DNA of 64,000 nt from assembly GCA_036937835.1 (NCBI GenBank), contig CM072863.1, positions 22,411,501-22,475,500 of the forward strand. The letters run 5' to 3'. The position numbers and the translations under genes are program-made. The DNA comes from Pampus argenteus. Lineage: Eukaryota > Chordata > Actinopteri > Scombriformes > Stromateidae. Below, one piece after another: positions 11,401 through 24,887 of the stretch. The notes beneath the pieces were generated by a model. The model was not told where the DNA came from. It did not search any database and saw nothing but the letters and a program-made list of their open reading frames with translations. Every line of letters starts with the position of its first letter. Position 1 is the first letter of the stretch.

Positions 11401-14400
11401 TCACTATGTTCACCAGCTAGTAGATAACCTTCATCATCTGCTGCCTGGTGCTGGCCGGTATAGTGTATAGTGTATAGTTGGTTCCTCTAAGCTCAGATAT
11501 ACATGAAGACACCGAGTGTGAACCAACAACTAAATTAAAAACTGTAAACAAGCTGTAAACCAAAACAATGAGCTGAAAGAAACAGACGGCTGCTGCAGAG
11601 TTGTGGAATTATTATCAACGGGTTTTAATTCATTATTAATATAAAATTCTTCCGAGTGCAGCTTTAACTTTGAGTGCATGCTAATTGGCATTATATTATA
11701 TAACAACTGCTAATGGTAGGATACTGAACAATTCATGGGGTAACTGTATGTTAAATAACACGGCATTAAACACTAACGTTAAAATGTTAATTTTCACATT
11801 TCCATGATGATATACATATGGATTTTTGCTGCTAATGGGTTCTACATATTCATGATGCATCCTTTGTTATAACAAATGGAACCACTTCCGAACTCCAAAC
11901 ACTATTTTGGATGGGTCACATGTGGTGAGCACTAAATTATGAATAAAGATCTATTTATCCATTTGTCAGTCTGCATGTGATCTGATCTCTAACATCCAAT
12001 CAGTTATCGGTTAGTCAATCTGCACACAATCAATACAGAATATTAGAACGTATCGACTCCACCTCTAAACTCTAAACCCAGTGGGTTATCTACAGGCGCG
12101 GGCCTACCTGGTGAACGGGTTCAGTCATTTATCAGCAGCTGTCAGTGCTGTGTGACATTATCGGCGCGCATCGACCCCGTCCTGTTGTGGCCCTGACGCC
12201 TGGGTCAGATAGAGGGGTCTAACCAGGGACATGAAAGAGCTGAGGGGGCACTGTGGCCACCGCGAGTCCAGCTTCCCGCTTTTCCCCGGTGGGGAGGAAG
12301 AGTTTGAAGTTCAGTATCCCTCTGACACAATCATTACCCTCCGTCATGGCTCTCCGCCTCCACCCAGCCCAGGAAGAAAGACTAATCTATGGGACGTGTC
12401 AATAAAGGACCCATGGTCTGCTGACTGTGTGCAGGGGAGTGTGTCTACTGTAAGCTGCAGGACATAAAGCAGATAAGTGTCAGAGTCTTTCATTTATCGG
12501 CTACTGAAATTAATCAGCACATTATAAGATATCCATAACCCTCACTGAAGGCCATAGTAAAGAATCTCTGAATCTCCTTTCTGCCTGCCTGTCACGCTCA
12601 GAAATTATTGAGATTAATGTTGACATTTACCTTTTTTTTTTTTTCTTATATTGAGGCATCTCTTACAAAATCCAAAACTTGAGGTTTTTAGTTCCATGGG
12701 AGCTTTATATCATAATTACTTTTTTTCTTCCATGTAACAGATCCAAATCTGCAGACTGGCATTAGATAATTATTAACTTCTTTCACAGAGATGTACCTGT
12801 GAGAGTTCGTTATGGGGCTGTGAGATGAACTTACTGTACGGACATAACACACAGAAATACCACACTTTCGTCAGGGTTTTTTTTTTTTTTCAGAGGTGTG
12901 AAATCCTGTGAGTCAAACAAAACTCATTCGGTTTTAAAAAGCTGCAGCAGGAAATCTGCTTTGGAATAAAAAAGCAGAATCACTCGATGTTTCTTTGCAT
13001 GTTATAGCCAGTTTACTACAAATAATACAGTATATATTAAAATAAATAAATAATAATAATCAACTATGCAAACCTGTCCTGGGACCCCACATGCTCCAGG
13101 GGACCTGAGGTCTCCCGGTTCAACGTGTGACAATTAGTTTGTGGTCATTTGTTTGGTAGCACTGTACGCACAACTAAAGGGTTCCCTGAATTAAAATCAA
13201 GAATTAAGAACTTTATTATTGCAGTTCATATTAGACATGCTGCATATTCCTAAAATAAATATGTGCTTGTCGAAGCTTTGCTGCCTTACTGAGGTTTGAC
13301 ATATCTGCATTATCGTGGGGCTTCCTGGCAGCTGAATGCATTCAGGGCATGAAATATAACTGGTTCAATAGAAGGTTTCTGTGTTTTAAAGCAATCAAAC
13401 GAATGTCCTTCTGTGACTCCCTCTGTTACACAGCAGCATGCATTACACAGAGCACCTGTACTGGAAGTAGAAGTAGGTTTCAAGTCGTTTAGACTTTTCT
13501 TTTCTGCGTCGAGGAAAAAGCAACAACGCGAGCTCATATTTTTGTTCATTTTGTTTTGTTGGAGGGTTGTGGTGTACAACTAATGTTGAAAGAGAATTTC
13601 ATTTTCTTTTGGTGATAGCACTGCATGTGCTCTGACACTGAGATCTGAGTCTCCTTCATCTGTGCTACAGAGAAACACTGTGTCACTGTGGAATACACCA
13701 CCCAACACACACACACACACACACACACACCATCAAACATCTGAACAAGGACCACACAGGCCACTGATGACAAGCAGTCACACAAACCTCTAAGCTAAAT
13801 TGACGGTGTGGTACTGTACTGTGTATTGGAAGCAGAAAATATACTTTCCATACAACCCAGTGGCAATGTGTACAGTATATGTATATACAGTATATCTGAT
13901 ATTACTACTGATCTCTCTGTAATGCAGACGTCTTTATACAGACAGGTGACAAATATGTATCCAAAATCACTCCTCAACAGATCGCTGCTACATTATGAGA
14001 AGTAAATTTATATTTTAAATATATATATATATATTTTTTTTTTAATCAGTTTTTAATCAGAGTCACACGACTAATGTTCACATCTATAAAAACACGACAC
14101 ATTGCATTGTGGGATTGTTAGCAGAAAGTAACTAATTTTTCAATATAGTGTGTTCATTTGTGAGAGCAGCGTATAGTGATACATACATTTGCACAATTCA
14201 GAAACTCCGATGAAATGGAGGACAGTAAATATTGTACACTATATAGAGTATAGTATATAGAGGGAGTCAGCCGTCTGTCTCATGAGCATCTGACACGCTT
14301 CCGTCTGTTTTAATCAAACACGCAATGTGTTTGCTTTGCAGACTGTGTAAACATCTGTCAAAGTCTCCCGCAGGTGCTCAATTAGGTTGAGATTTGATGA

Positions 14401-14923
14401 CAGTGAAGCCTATAGCGTATAATTCACATCATTTCCATACTCATCAACTCGTTCAATGAGCCCTTGTGACATGACTGCATTTATTATGTTTCTCCATTGA
14501 TTGATGCCCCCCCCCTCTCAAAAAAAATAAATAAATAAAAATAAAAACATCAGTATGACCCCTTGATAATAAATCAATAAAAAGAACAAATATGTTTAAA
14601 CCTGAAAATATGTGTCAGTGGATTGGAGTCAGTGAGTGGGCGTTACTCTTTCCATCAATGCATCTATTATCAAGGGACCACACTGGTGTATTTGTAGTAA
14701 CCTTATTTACTTATGTTATGCCTATAATAGTTTTATACGTTGATATAAAATATTATTCATATGAACTAATTTAAGAAAAACTGAAGCGACATGCAAGATG
14801 AGGACGATGATGAGGGAGCAGAATCGAGCAGAAACTTTTCTTGACGGCAGTGTTATTAATGTCTTAAAGGTTACTGTACCTCATTGGTCAGCTGTGCTTC
14901 ACACACATACTCGCATACGCTGT

Positions 14924-14961
<38 letters not shown>

Positions 14962-17157
14962 CCAGCAATCATTTAGTGTCAGTCAATCACCGGGGATTAG
15001 TCGCCCTAATTGGGAACAAACTTGATTGAAAGTCTTTGCCAGTTGACCCCCGGGACACAGCTTTTCATTTACTGTGCTGTTGTATTGTGTCTCCGAACGC
15101 TCTGAAGTGAGACTCGCTGCGTTACTGCTCACTGATGCTTGCTGTGCACTGATAAAAGGTGCGTGAAGTAGTGATTTAATAATCACTGCATGAAATTGAA
15201 CACATTAAGTTTGAGTAATGTGTTGCGCAGCGAAAGAGGCCCCTGGGGATGTGAAATCACTTCAAAAGCTGAGATTACAAACACGAGGGCTGAATATAAT
15301 TAAAAAAGAATGAATGTGAACGTGGCAGCAACTTACCTGGATCTGACTTAGAGAAGGTGTCCATGTCCAACAGGTTCCTGCAGCAAAAGAACGAGGTGGT
15401 TAGAGGTTGACAGAGACTGATGGATAGAGCACATGCGTTTGCCTGTGAGGTTGAACTCATTTTTAGATACAGTTTCTGTCATTCAGTCTAATTGTATTGT
15501 AATGATACTGGGTTGTCTCTATGCAGATGTTGGAAGTTAAACATAGTCAGTGTGCATGTCCTGTAGAAATGCTCCCTGCAAGTCAAAAGTCAGGGCTTCA
15601 CTCACTCTTTTCCACCCTGCACGCCCTTGAATGGCCGCCTGTTGCTGAAGTTGTTGCTAAGGTTTACCCGTGCGTTGTTCACTCTCATATTCCGATTCCG
15701 GTTCGAACCTGTACGGACGTATCTGAGAAGTTGACGTTTCGAGTAAGTAGTGAAATCCTGCTGCTATAGTTAGTTTCATGGTTTGGTGACGTAGCCGAAC
15801 GTCTGGATTCAGTCGGCCGTGACCCAACTTCCTGAAGCTAACCAATCAGAAGTGAGTGCCTTTATCGAGGGGGTCGGTACGAGTTAAATAAGCAGCTTCT
15901 GGAACTATGCAAAGATATTCCAGCAGAGCCCAACATTACAAATAGACCTGGACATGTGCAGAATATGCCCCCTTTAAACTGACAGCGATGGCAGATTATT
16001 TAGAAGGGTGAGTGCTTGTGCTATAAGCATAACAATAGATCACGCGTGGGCCTCAGTAAAGTAGCCCTCCCGTGTCAATAGAGCGACAGTTGTAGTGCCA
16101 TATGGGTTCCCCACGCCAATACTTTTTATCCTACTGGGTTTACTATTTTTCAGGTTTAATTCAGCAGTGAGAAAACCTGGTTGGATTATTATTATTACTA
16201 AAAATCCATTCCCGACATGTTGCATTGCTCAACGGTATGCGGATCGCTCTTACTAAAACAAGCATGGTACATTTTCACAAAGCAATTCAATAATGTTGTT
16301 TATCCAGTATTTATGCTTTCAGCAGCCTTTAGTGAACATCATGTCCCATAAACCCAAACCCATCACCAGCTAAATGTCACTAAAAAGGTCAAAGCTACAA
16401 CAACAACAGACCTGGAGCGGAAGTTTGTTGTATGCTAAAAACATTTCGCCGGTGTTTTAACTTTTAACACTTTTAAGTGATGTAGTGGAATCATGTTAGA
16501 ATATAAGCCAGGAATTTAGAATGAGGCATCGTGACAGTAAATTCGGTGGCCAAAAATGACTTAGTTACGTTTGAATGACAGATGCCATCTAGTGGCCGTA
16601 GTAATTATGACCCGGGGAAGTGATATGGATGGATACATAGTTAGCTAGATGGTAAAAAGTGGGGGAGGAAGTTGCACAGGCAGCAGGAGAGCACTGTTTG
16701 AGACAAAAGGACATTTTTACCATCCATTCTGACATTTTACTCATGTTAAACCAGAGATTTTTACTGCATTTCACTGATCACTTTAAACCAAACCAACATA
16801 GTCAGACTAGTCACAACGTGATTTACGTCATTTTAGAAGTCTAAAATATCTACATCGACACTTTAACTGCACGATTCGACGAGTTAAAGTGTACCAATAA
16901 TACGCATTCATTCACATTGATATAAATGACTTATAGAATATCCTACAAAAAGACATGTTTCTTCTGTATTAGGTAAACAGTATTGCTGCGTCTGCTTATT
17001 ACTGCTGTCGGGCGATTGCTGCTTCATTACTGATTAAGCCAAACGCAAATTCACAAATACATTCAGCTCATCGACTCATCAATTTGTTTTATTCCAGTTT
17101 AGTATTATTTTGCTGTTTATCTGTGTCATATTTCTGTTATAAATAGCCTTACAGATG

Positions 17158-17194
<37 letters not shown>

Positions 17195-20100
17195 CAGACT
17201 GCTGGCTGGTGCATACAGTGTATCTGCAGAGAACTAGAGACATTTTCTGAGGGATTTGCTTCCAAGTTGTTTCCTTTTAATACTTAATCTCGTCTTTCCT
17301 TTTGTATGCCGCTTTTATTTATGAGGTTAGACATGTCTTACATGACGTATGTTGATGTATTTATGAATTCAAGCCAGAACAGAATTTTTTTTACAGAATG
17401 ATCAGGCTCAAATCTGGTTTTCCTAGACACGTTTTTCAGTGATTTCCCACAAAGTTGCCGTTTTGCGTTTGCGTTTGCGTTTTCTTCTCTTTGCATTGAG
17501 GGACTTATTAGGGGTTGCTTGTTAGCAGCGGCTCCACTCAGATAAAGCAACATGTCTATGGAAACAAGAAGCAATGAACCACTAAAGAGAACAAGCAGCT
17601 CTTCTCCAGAAATACTGAAATAATCAGATGTGCATACGGCCTGTTGTCTTTCATCTGAAAACTGCACTTTTACTCTGAGATCAGAGAATCAGCTTTATCT
17701 TTGAAGCTTAACTTCTGGGAGACACTAATCTTATTTAAGCTTTTTGCATGAAACGTGGCCTAATGCTTGAGACCTTCAGGACATGATGAGGGAGAAGTTG
17801 GGTATCCAATCAGAGCCCTCCCCTGCTGTGATTGACATTCTCCTACTGAGATGTCCCGACTCCCTGTGCTCACTGACCTACCTGGCATTTCACTCTGAAA
17901 GCACCGTCAATGTCACTTTTTAAGCATCAGAGCACCTCGCTGATGACGGCCAATGAGCAGCTCTCACATGCCTTCACAGCATCACAACACGAAACACCAG
18001 AGACTATACAGACACTGATCTTATACACATAATTTTGATAATTTGTGATCATCCAGTAGCTCATATTGGATTCTTAGGTATCCACCAGACAAAAGCAGCA
18101 TTAAGAACCAGATCAGAATATAACTAAGATGCTAGAAACAGTTATTCGCCATTATGTGATTAAACTAAATACTCAAAGAGGCCGTTGTGGTGGCCTCCTA
18201 ATTAAAATCGCAGCGTTCAGTTGGCGTGCATGACAGCTCAGAGCGGCCGGTTTCGAAGCTTAATCACAAACTGTTTGTTTCTCTCTGTTCTGCCAGACCT
18301 CTTCTTGTTCCTCCTGCTGTCTCTGTACGTTAACCGTGTGGCGTCCATCAGCTCGGGACAGCTGCATTTCTCACCCTGAAGCTAAAACCTTTTCAGCCTA
18401 AGTTACATCAGTCATTTTGTCTCCATTCACGCTTTTCCATCGGCTTTACACGACATGATGCCTCTACACATGCAAGTATGTGTGTTCCTTGTGTTGCAAG
18501 GCAGACAGTAAAGGTGTAGAGGTCAGGGTGGTGGATGGTCATACAGTTGACTCTTAGAGGAGTTTGTGTTCTTTCATACACCAAAGTCCATAACCATGAT
18601 GTTTCCATAATTTACTGAAGTTGCCATTTGCAGATATTGAAGAAATGTAACCTGGTATTTAAGAAAACATTCCCAAATGTTATCTATGAACATAATCCAT
18701 AATCATGTTGGTCTCTAACATAAAAAGTTAGAGACCGACATTTAGCAGCTTATCAGTCAGATATTTTCAACAGGATGTGGTGGAGACCAAACCAGAGCTA
18801 AAATATTTAAAATTAAAATATTAAATGATCTCATCGGGTGGCTAATATTGCTCTGCTACATGTGTAAATAAGCAACAACATTTGAGGTGATAATATGTCA
18901 GATGTGTGTTTTCAGCTTGTTGTGCTGTTCTCACATTATGCAAAAATAAAAATAAAATAAAATAAAAATAATCAGTACCTTAATGCATCATGGATATTTC
19001 ACTGTCGCTAGTAGCGACCCTCAAGGATGAAGAAACCCTTCTGGGTAGCATGGTATGGGTGATGGGGGGGTGTTGGTGTTAATAGGTGCTCTGCTTGCAA
19101 GGGAGGGGAGGTCATTTAATTCCTACTGTCTCATCTAAACAATTGTGTGCCAGTGGTAATCACTGCTGACTCCAGGGTGGCTGCCACGCTCGGCTTGTCT
19201 AATAGGATCTAGAAGAGCAGCGTTCGGGTGGCAGGCATGCTGCCACTTATAGCTATAAGACAGAGGAAGAACACTGATTCCTTCCACAGTATCTGACTGC
19301 CTGTCTAACCTACATACACACTGACACATCATCTGACAGAGAAGTGTTTACACACACACACACACACACACACACTCTGCACTCACACAGCAGCCAAACC
19401 AGAGTCATTTTTTTCAAACCTGTTCCTTTTTTGCCAATGACATGTGATCATATCAAATATGTGTGTTTACACAGAAGAATGATTTTCTGTCATTACTGAT
19501 TTCTTATTATGGCAAAATACACTGTCTGGCAGATTAAAATATATATATAGTCTTCATGAGTGAGCTCTGATCAAGACAAATAGTTGAAAGTAAGAGCTGT
19601 TTTACTGATGTCTTTATGTAACCAATCCAATCTTCTCCACACATTCACATGACACTATAACTGTTTATATACACCACTGACAATCCAATAGTAGGTCAAA
19701 ATGCTAGTTTCGTCTGTCTGATTCCCACATTTGCTCCAAGAAAACAGAGAAAAGGGAAATAACTGAAGAGCCAGTAGCTATCCTTCCCTTTTTTAAATAT
19801 ACAGTTTTATAAGCAAATTTAAAAACAGCAAAATCTGTGTAGTGGGAGCACCTGTGTACTACAAAAATATGTCAAATTTGTTTGATTGAAAATGTGTGTA
19901 TGTGTGGACAGAAGAATATTTTAATTCACAAAAATAACCTGAATGTTGAGGTTGACAGTTCAATCTACAAATAAGGACCTTGGAAAACAGCAGCAAATAA
20001 GTGTGTGAATGGACCTTGAGTTGACATTATTCTGCCATCTGGTAAATGTAAACAGAAAAAGGTTCTGGTGCTAGATGGAACTTGTTTCCATACAGTCAAT

Positions 20101-20451
20101 CAAATCTTTGTACAAAGCAATAACTTCAGTATTTGACTGGTCACACTGAGCCTGATAGCATCCTGCTACACAACATGAGCCAGAGACTCCCAACAACCCA
20201 CGTTAGCTTCCCTGCTAAAGTCTCCTAATCTATACAAAACATACCTGCAGATGTCACTTCTGGCCTGTTAGCTGTTGTGAGTTGTTGTGAGTATTCTTTT
20301 GTACCACTGATAACTCACTGTTTGCACATTATTTGTAACTACAGCACAGGTTTGTTTACTTTGTCATTGTTCTGTATAGTGTAACACCAGCACTCATTCA
20401 AACACAGACACACCTCTCCAGCTGGCTGCGACAAAAGGAGCATTCTTGATG

Positions 20452-20493
<42 letters not shown>

Positions 20494-23400
20494 AAATAAT
20501 TTAAAAAAATTAAAAAACTGACATTTTTGGATGCAAAAAGGGATGACTAACTGATTTCATTTGAATATTCACAAACATTAACACTAGTTGATGTAGACAA
20601 ACTGACATGATATTTATTTTATTTATTTATTTATTTTTTGCCATCTTTTGGGGGGTAAAAAATGTGCAACAAGTTGAAATAAAAAGTCATCAATAACACA
20701 AAACTGTAAATTTAATGGACTGATGGAGCTTAGACTAGTTTGGGGATAATCAAATGTAGAATTCATCGTGGAAACAGAATGAATTCACCTTTAGTCTTTA
20801 CTCAGGAACATTTAGTTCCTAATTCAAAGGATGCGTTTTTCAGAGCAAAAAGCTTTTTGTTTAAATTTGTAATATTTAATATTGTTAAGCAGCAGCGGAG
20901 GCTTTCTTCTCCATGCGTTGTAGTTATTTTATTCTGGGTGATGTCTGTAAAGGGGAAGACTAATGAGTAGTAACAAAGAAAAGAGAAAGGTAGAGAGAGT
21001 AATAAATAAAAAGATAATAATAAATAATAATAATAATTCATAATTAAATAATGCTAATAATAAAAAAATAAAAAAATAAATAATTATAATTATAATAAAT
21101 AATAATAATAATAATAAAGGTGCAAGGTGCAGGTGACGGGTTGTGTGGGGTTGTTAGCTCCTGGCTAGCATCCCAGGGGGAGGGAACCAGATGGCATCTT
21201 CCCTGAGCATGATGGTAGGGGCCAGTAGAATCATGAAAGCATATTGTTATAGTAGTTGTGTAGTAATAATACATAATGATGGGTCTCCGCCTCTATTTTT
21301 GTCCCAATGTGACATCAAACAGCCATCTCATACCCAACGCTTGAACCAGATCCGAGTGGTCATTTGCGGCTGCCTGCCTGCGTCAGAGTAATACACTCAT
21401 TCTGTATACAGATGTGAATCTTCCCTGCTCTCCCCAGATTCTCATTTCCCCTTTTCGAACCTGTGTCTAATCTATTTGAACAGAAAACCTCCGTGTCAAG
21501 CATCTTAACCTGAGTGTGAAAAAGCAATCCACCTTATTACCACCTGCAGTGGCTTTGAGCTACAACGCAACATCTGGGCTTTCTGAGAATGAAACCTTTA
21601 ATGGAAAAAAAAAAAAAAGACACGTAAGAGAATAGATCTACTGGGACATTGAGTACGTAGACAGAATGATTTATTTTTCCTTAAGGTGAATCCTCCACAT
21701 ATCACGAAACAAGCTAACTTATTTCAAGATCTAAAAAGTGAGCAGAAGAAAAGCAGCAAAGTCACACAGCAGCGAGACTTTTAGCCACATATTCACCTCC
21801 AGATAACTAAGATACACCGACATTCATGCAATAATGAGACAGGATGGCTACATGCAAACTTTAAATCATCCAAATGTCTTTTTTGACTCATTTTTATAGA
21901 ACCTATAAACATATGTGTACATATAATCTGAATTTTTAAACGACCAGCCACTCCAATTGGCTAGAGGTGTTGATCCCATCTTCACCCCTACCCAATCAGA
22001 ACACACCCTATAATAATACAAGTTCTCTTACACAGCATCTTTCCCGGTGTAACGGCTGCAGCTGGAGATGTAGGACAGTATATAGCGGTCTATGAACCGG
22101 CGTCTGATCCTGAATGAAGGGGAAAACCTGCTTGTGAGACTGATGCAAACAGTAATACCAAAACAATGAGCTGAAAGATGTCCCAAAAAAAGCTGAGGGG
22201 AGCAGTCATTTGATCCACTGTAGTATAAAAATATAAACCTGTCACATTAAAAGTGTTGCCTATTATACTTTGACCTATGCAGGCTTTTGAACTGAGGATC
22301 TGTAATAATCAGAATTTACTCAGACAGATTTACTTCTGGTTTATCCAAAAAGAGACGTAAATACTGCATATGGAATTTAATAAAACTGTAAAAAAGACTA
22401 AATATTCATTCAAAGTAATAATGCAGCAGCAGTGTAGAGTCAAATGAGGCAAAAGCTAAATAAACAAAGCCAACTTTTGATCATTTTGAAGCGAGACTTC
22501 TTTTCTTTTTTACCACATTGTTGCTTTTCTTGGTGTGTTACCAACACTTACAGGTGCAGCATAGCCATTGGCAGAAATGCATATATGCTGTCAAACAAGG
22601 ACATCATTAAAATTGTTTTACCTCGCTGTTGTCATCCAACATCCCAGAAACATGCGCCATCACATGACCACTCGAGTTTTAACGTCTACTATTATAGGCT
22701 GCGTTTCCATGGCTCAGTCTAACGAAGCAAGCAGTGCTACCGCCACAAACTGAACACTGGGAAAGCTGAAACTAGGCTGTCAATGTTTTCTTCAAAACAG
22801 AGTAAATAATAAAAAAAACCTCAGCAGCATCCAGGATAGGCCTTTCTATGACAGATAATTTGACAGTGCAGGAAGTGCACAGGTGTCACTAACAATGCTG
22901 ATGATTGCTTGCTCCGTTCCAGAGTCCCAGCGAAGTCATGTCAGTGAGCCAGCACACACCTTTCTCACAGCAGGAAAGCACAGGTGGAACTGTTACCGTT
23001 AACGACGGCTCTGTGAAGGTGAACCATCAGGGTCCACCAGGGTCATGAATTTGAATAAACTACAGCATTCAGTCGTCATTATTTTTAGTAACTGCTTATC
23101 TTTTCCTGCTTTAACATGTCATAATGTCTGCTGTGGAATAATACAAATGTATAAATATGAGATATTTTTTTGAGCCCAGAAATTATTTCTAAATATAAAA
23201 GAAGATTAAGATTATATTATATTGGGAAAAGCTCCAACTACACTTAATCGAGATGACATTACAAAAATTACTAAAACATCACATCAGCGAGTCAACGTGT
23301 CGTCGATGAGAAACGCCCGTCCAGTCACTGGCACTGACTAACTCCATCTTTCTCTCTCCTGTATTCACAGCTGATGTCCAAATTATCTGCAGTGAGGATT

Positions 23401-24845
23401 CTTCTGGGTCTCACTGAGCCAACCCTGTTCTGTCAGCATCGGGGAGCTGAAGCAGCCTCTCTCTAACCCCTCCAGACTAGCAGGGCCAGGGGGATACAGG
23501 AAACCAGGAACGGCTTGTCATAATCAGCAGCTTCAGGCTCTCTTAGGCATGACACAGGATATGGAAATGCTTCTGTCAGAGGGGACGCCATGGCCGTTAT
23601 TTCCAGGTTTACCAGTACACCATGCCAGTGGGTCCCTGGTGGCTGTGGCCCTAATTCTCTTTTTGAGGGAGCCTGCAAAAGTTCCATAATAATTCTCCGC
23701 AGGTTCAAGCAATGTTCTTTAATATTTTGCGTAGTCTAGTAGGTAAGTGTTGCACGCAGGGTCCATCAGGTCGGATTTCATGCTCCATTAAAAACAGATA
23801 AAGTATTGGAATCACTAGATCTGGGCAAGGCAACAAGGGGATGTTTTATTGACTGGATCATAATGTTTTAAATTAATGTATAGGGACATCATATTTTTAT
23901 TGCATATGAGGAAATTCAGAAGAAACCAACACGTCTGTCTTGTAGTCGTTGCGTGTGTGTGGAAACATCCGGTCAAGGATTGATCATTGATTATTTAATG
24001 TAGCAGGCGGTAACCGTCGATGGAACAAGAAACTGAGTGAAGTATAACTGTAATTTCTAGGAGTCTAGTAGGTAAGAAGCAGCAGAAAACACAGATATAT
24101 ACATATATATACCTTGCATGTAAATTCTGACTTTACCAAACAGGTACGATTGTTTCATATTTGCATATTTCAAGCTTTTAAAACTGTAGGCATAAAGCTC
24201 CTGCAGCATGAACTTCTTGCGTTGTGAATTGATTTGTGATGGCAGCAGGGAGTCGCCTAGTGGAGGCTGTATTCTGCTGGACTGCTGCATGCAACTTAAC
24301 TAGTTGTATATTAATCACACTACTGTCATAACACTGGTGTAATTCAACAAGAGACTCTGAATCCTGAAAGCATACTGGATTTGATTTCATCTGGGTGTAT
24401 GTTGGACCTGTGGTAGGCCTTCAAGCAGGGGGTCAGAGTTTGAGCCAACACCTCAGCATCTTACACACGCTGCTGTCCACCACCAGCTCTCTTTTGCTGC
24501 ATCTCCATCATTTCTGGCGTTTGGACTTTATAGATTTTTTTTTTTTACATTTTTAAGGTCCAAATAGATACATTTAGTTACAGTACATAATGAACATATA
24601 TACTGAGCTATTTGCTTAAAATGTGTTTTTCTTTCTTTTAAATCAGCCCACTATATGATCATCCTGTAAGTTTTCCCTAAAACATTCCTAGAATTGGCTC
24701 TATCCATGTTAGTCTTCATCATAACAGCTGACTGTTGTAGTTTCCATGTATTAGATTATGATTGTACCACGAGTTATATTATTCCTATTTGTTCTTTTCT
24801 CTTTCTCTTATTATTAAAATAGATATTGTTGCAAACAGAAGATGT

Positions 24846-24887
<42 letters not shown>

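Larger units (their letters stand above)
8496..15336 (-). other. cpne9: cpne9 intron 2
   Basis: Non-coding, 6.8 kb. It contains a pyrimidine-rich block ending in the CCTCT array (9406-9668), (GT)n/(CA)n at 9938, 13705 and 14926, a dispersed repeat at 11290-11670, and a GC-richer patch at 12080-12480 with no recognised coding content. Confidence 0.8.
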
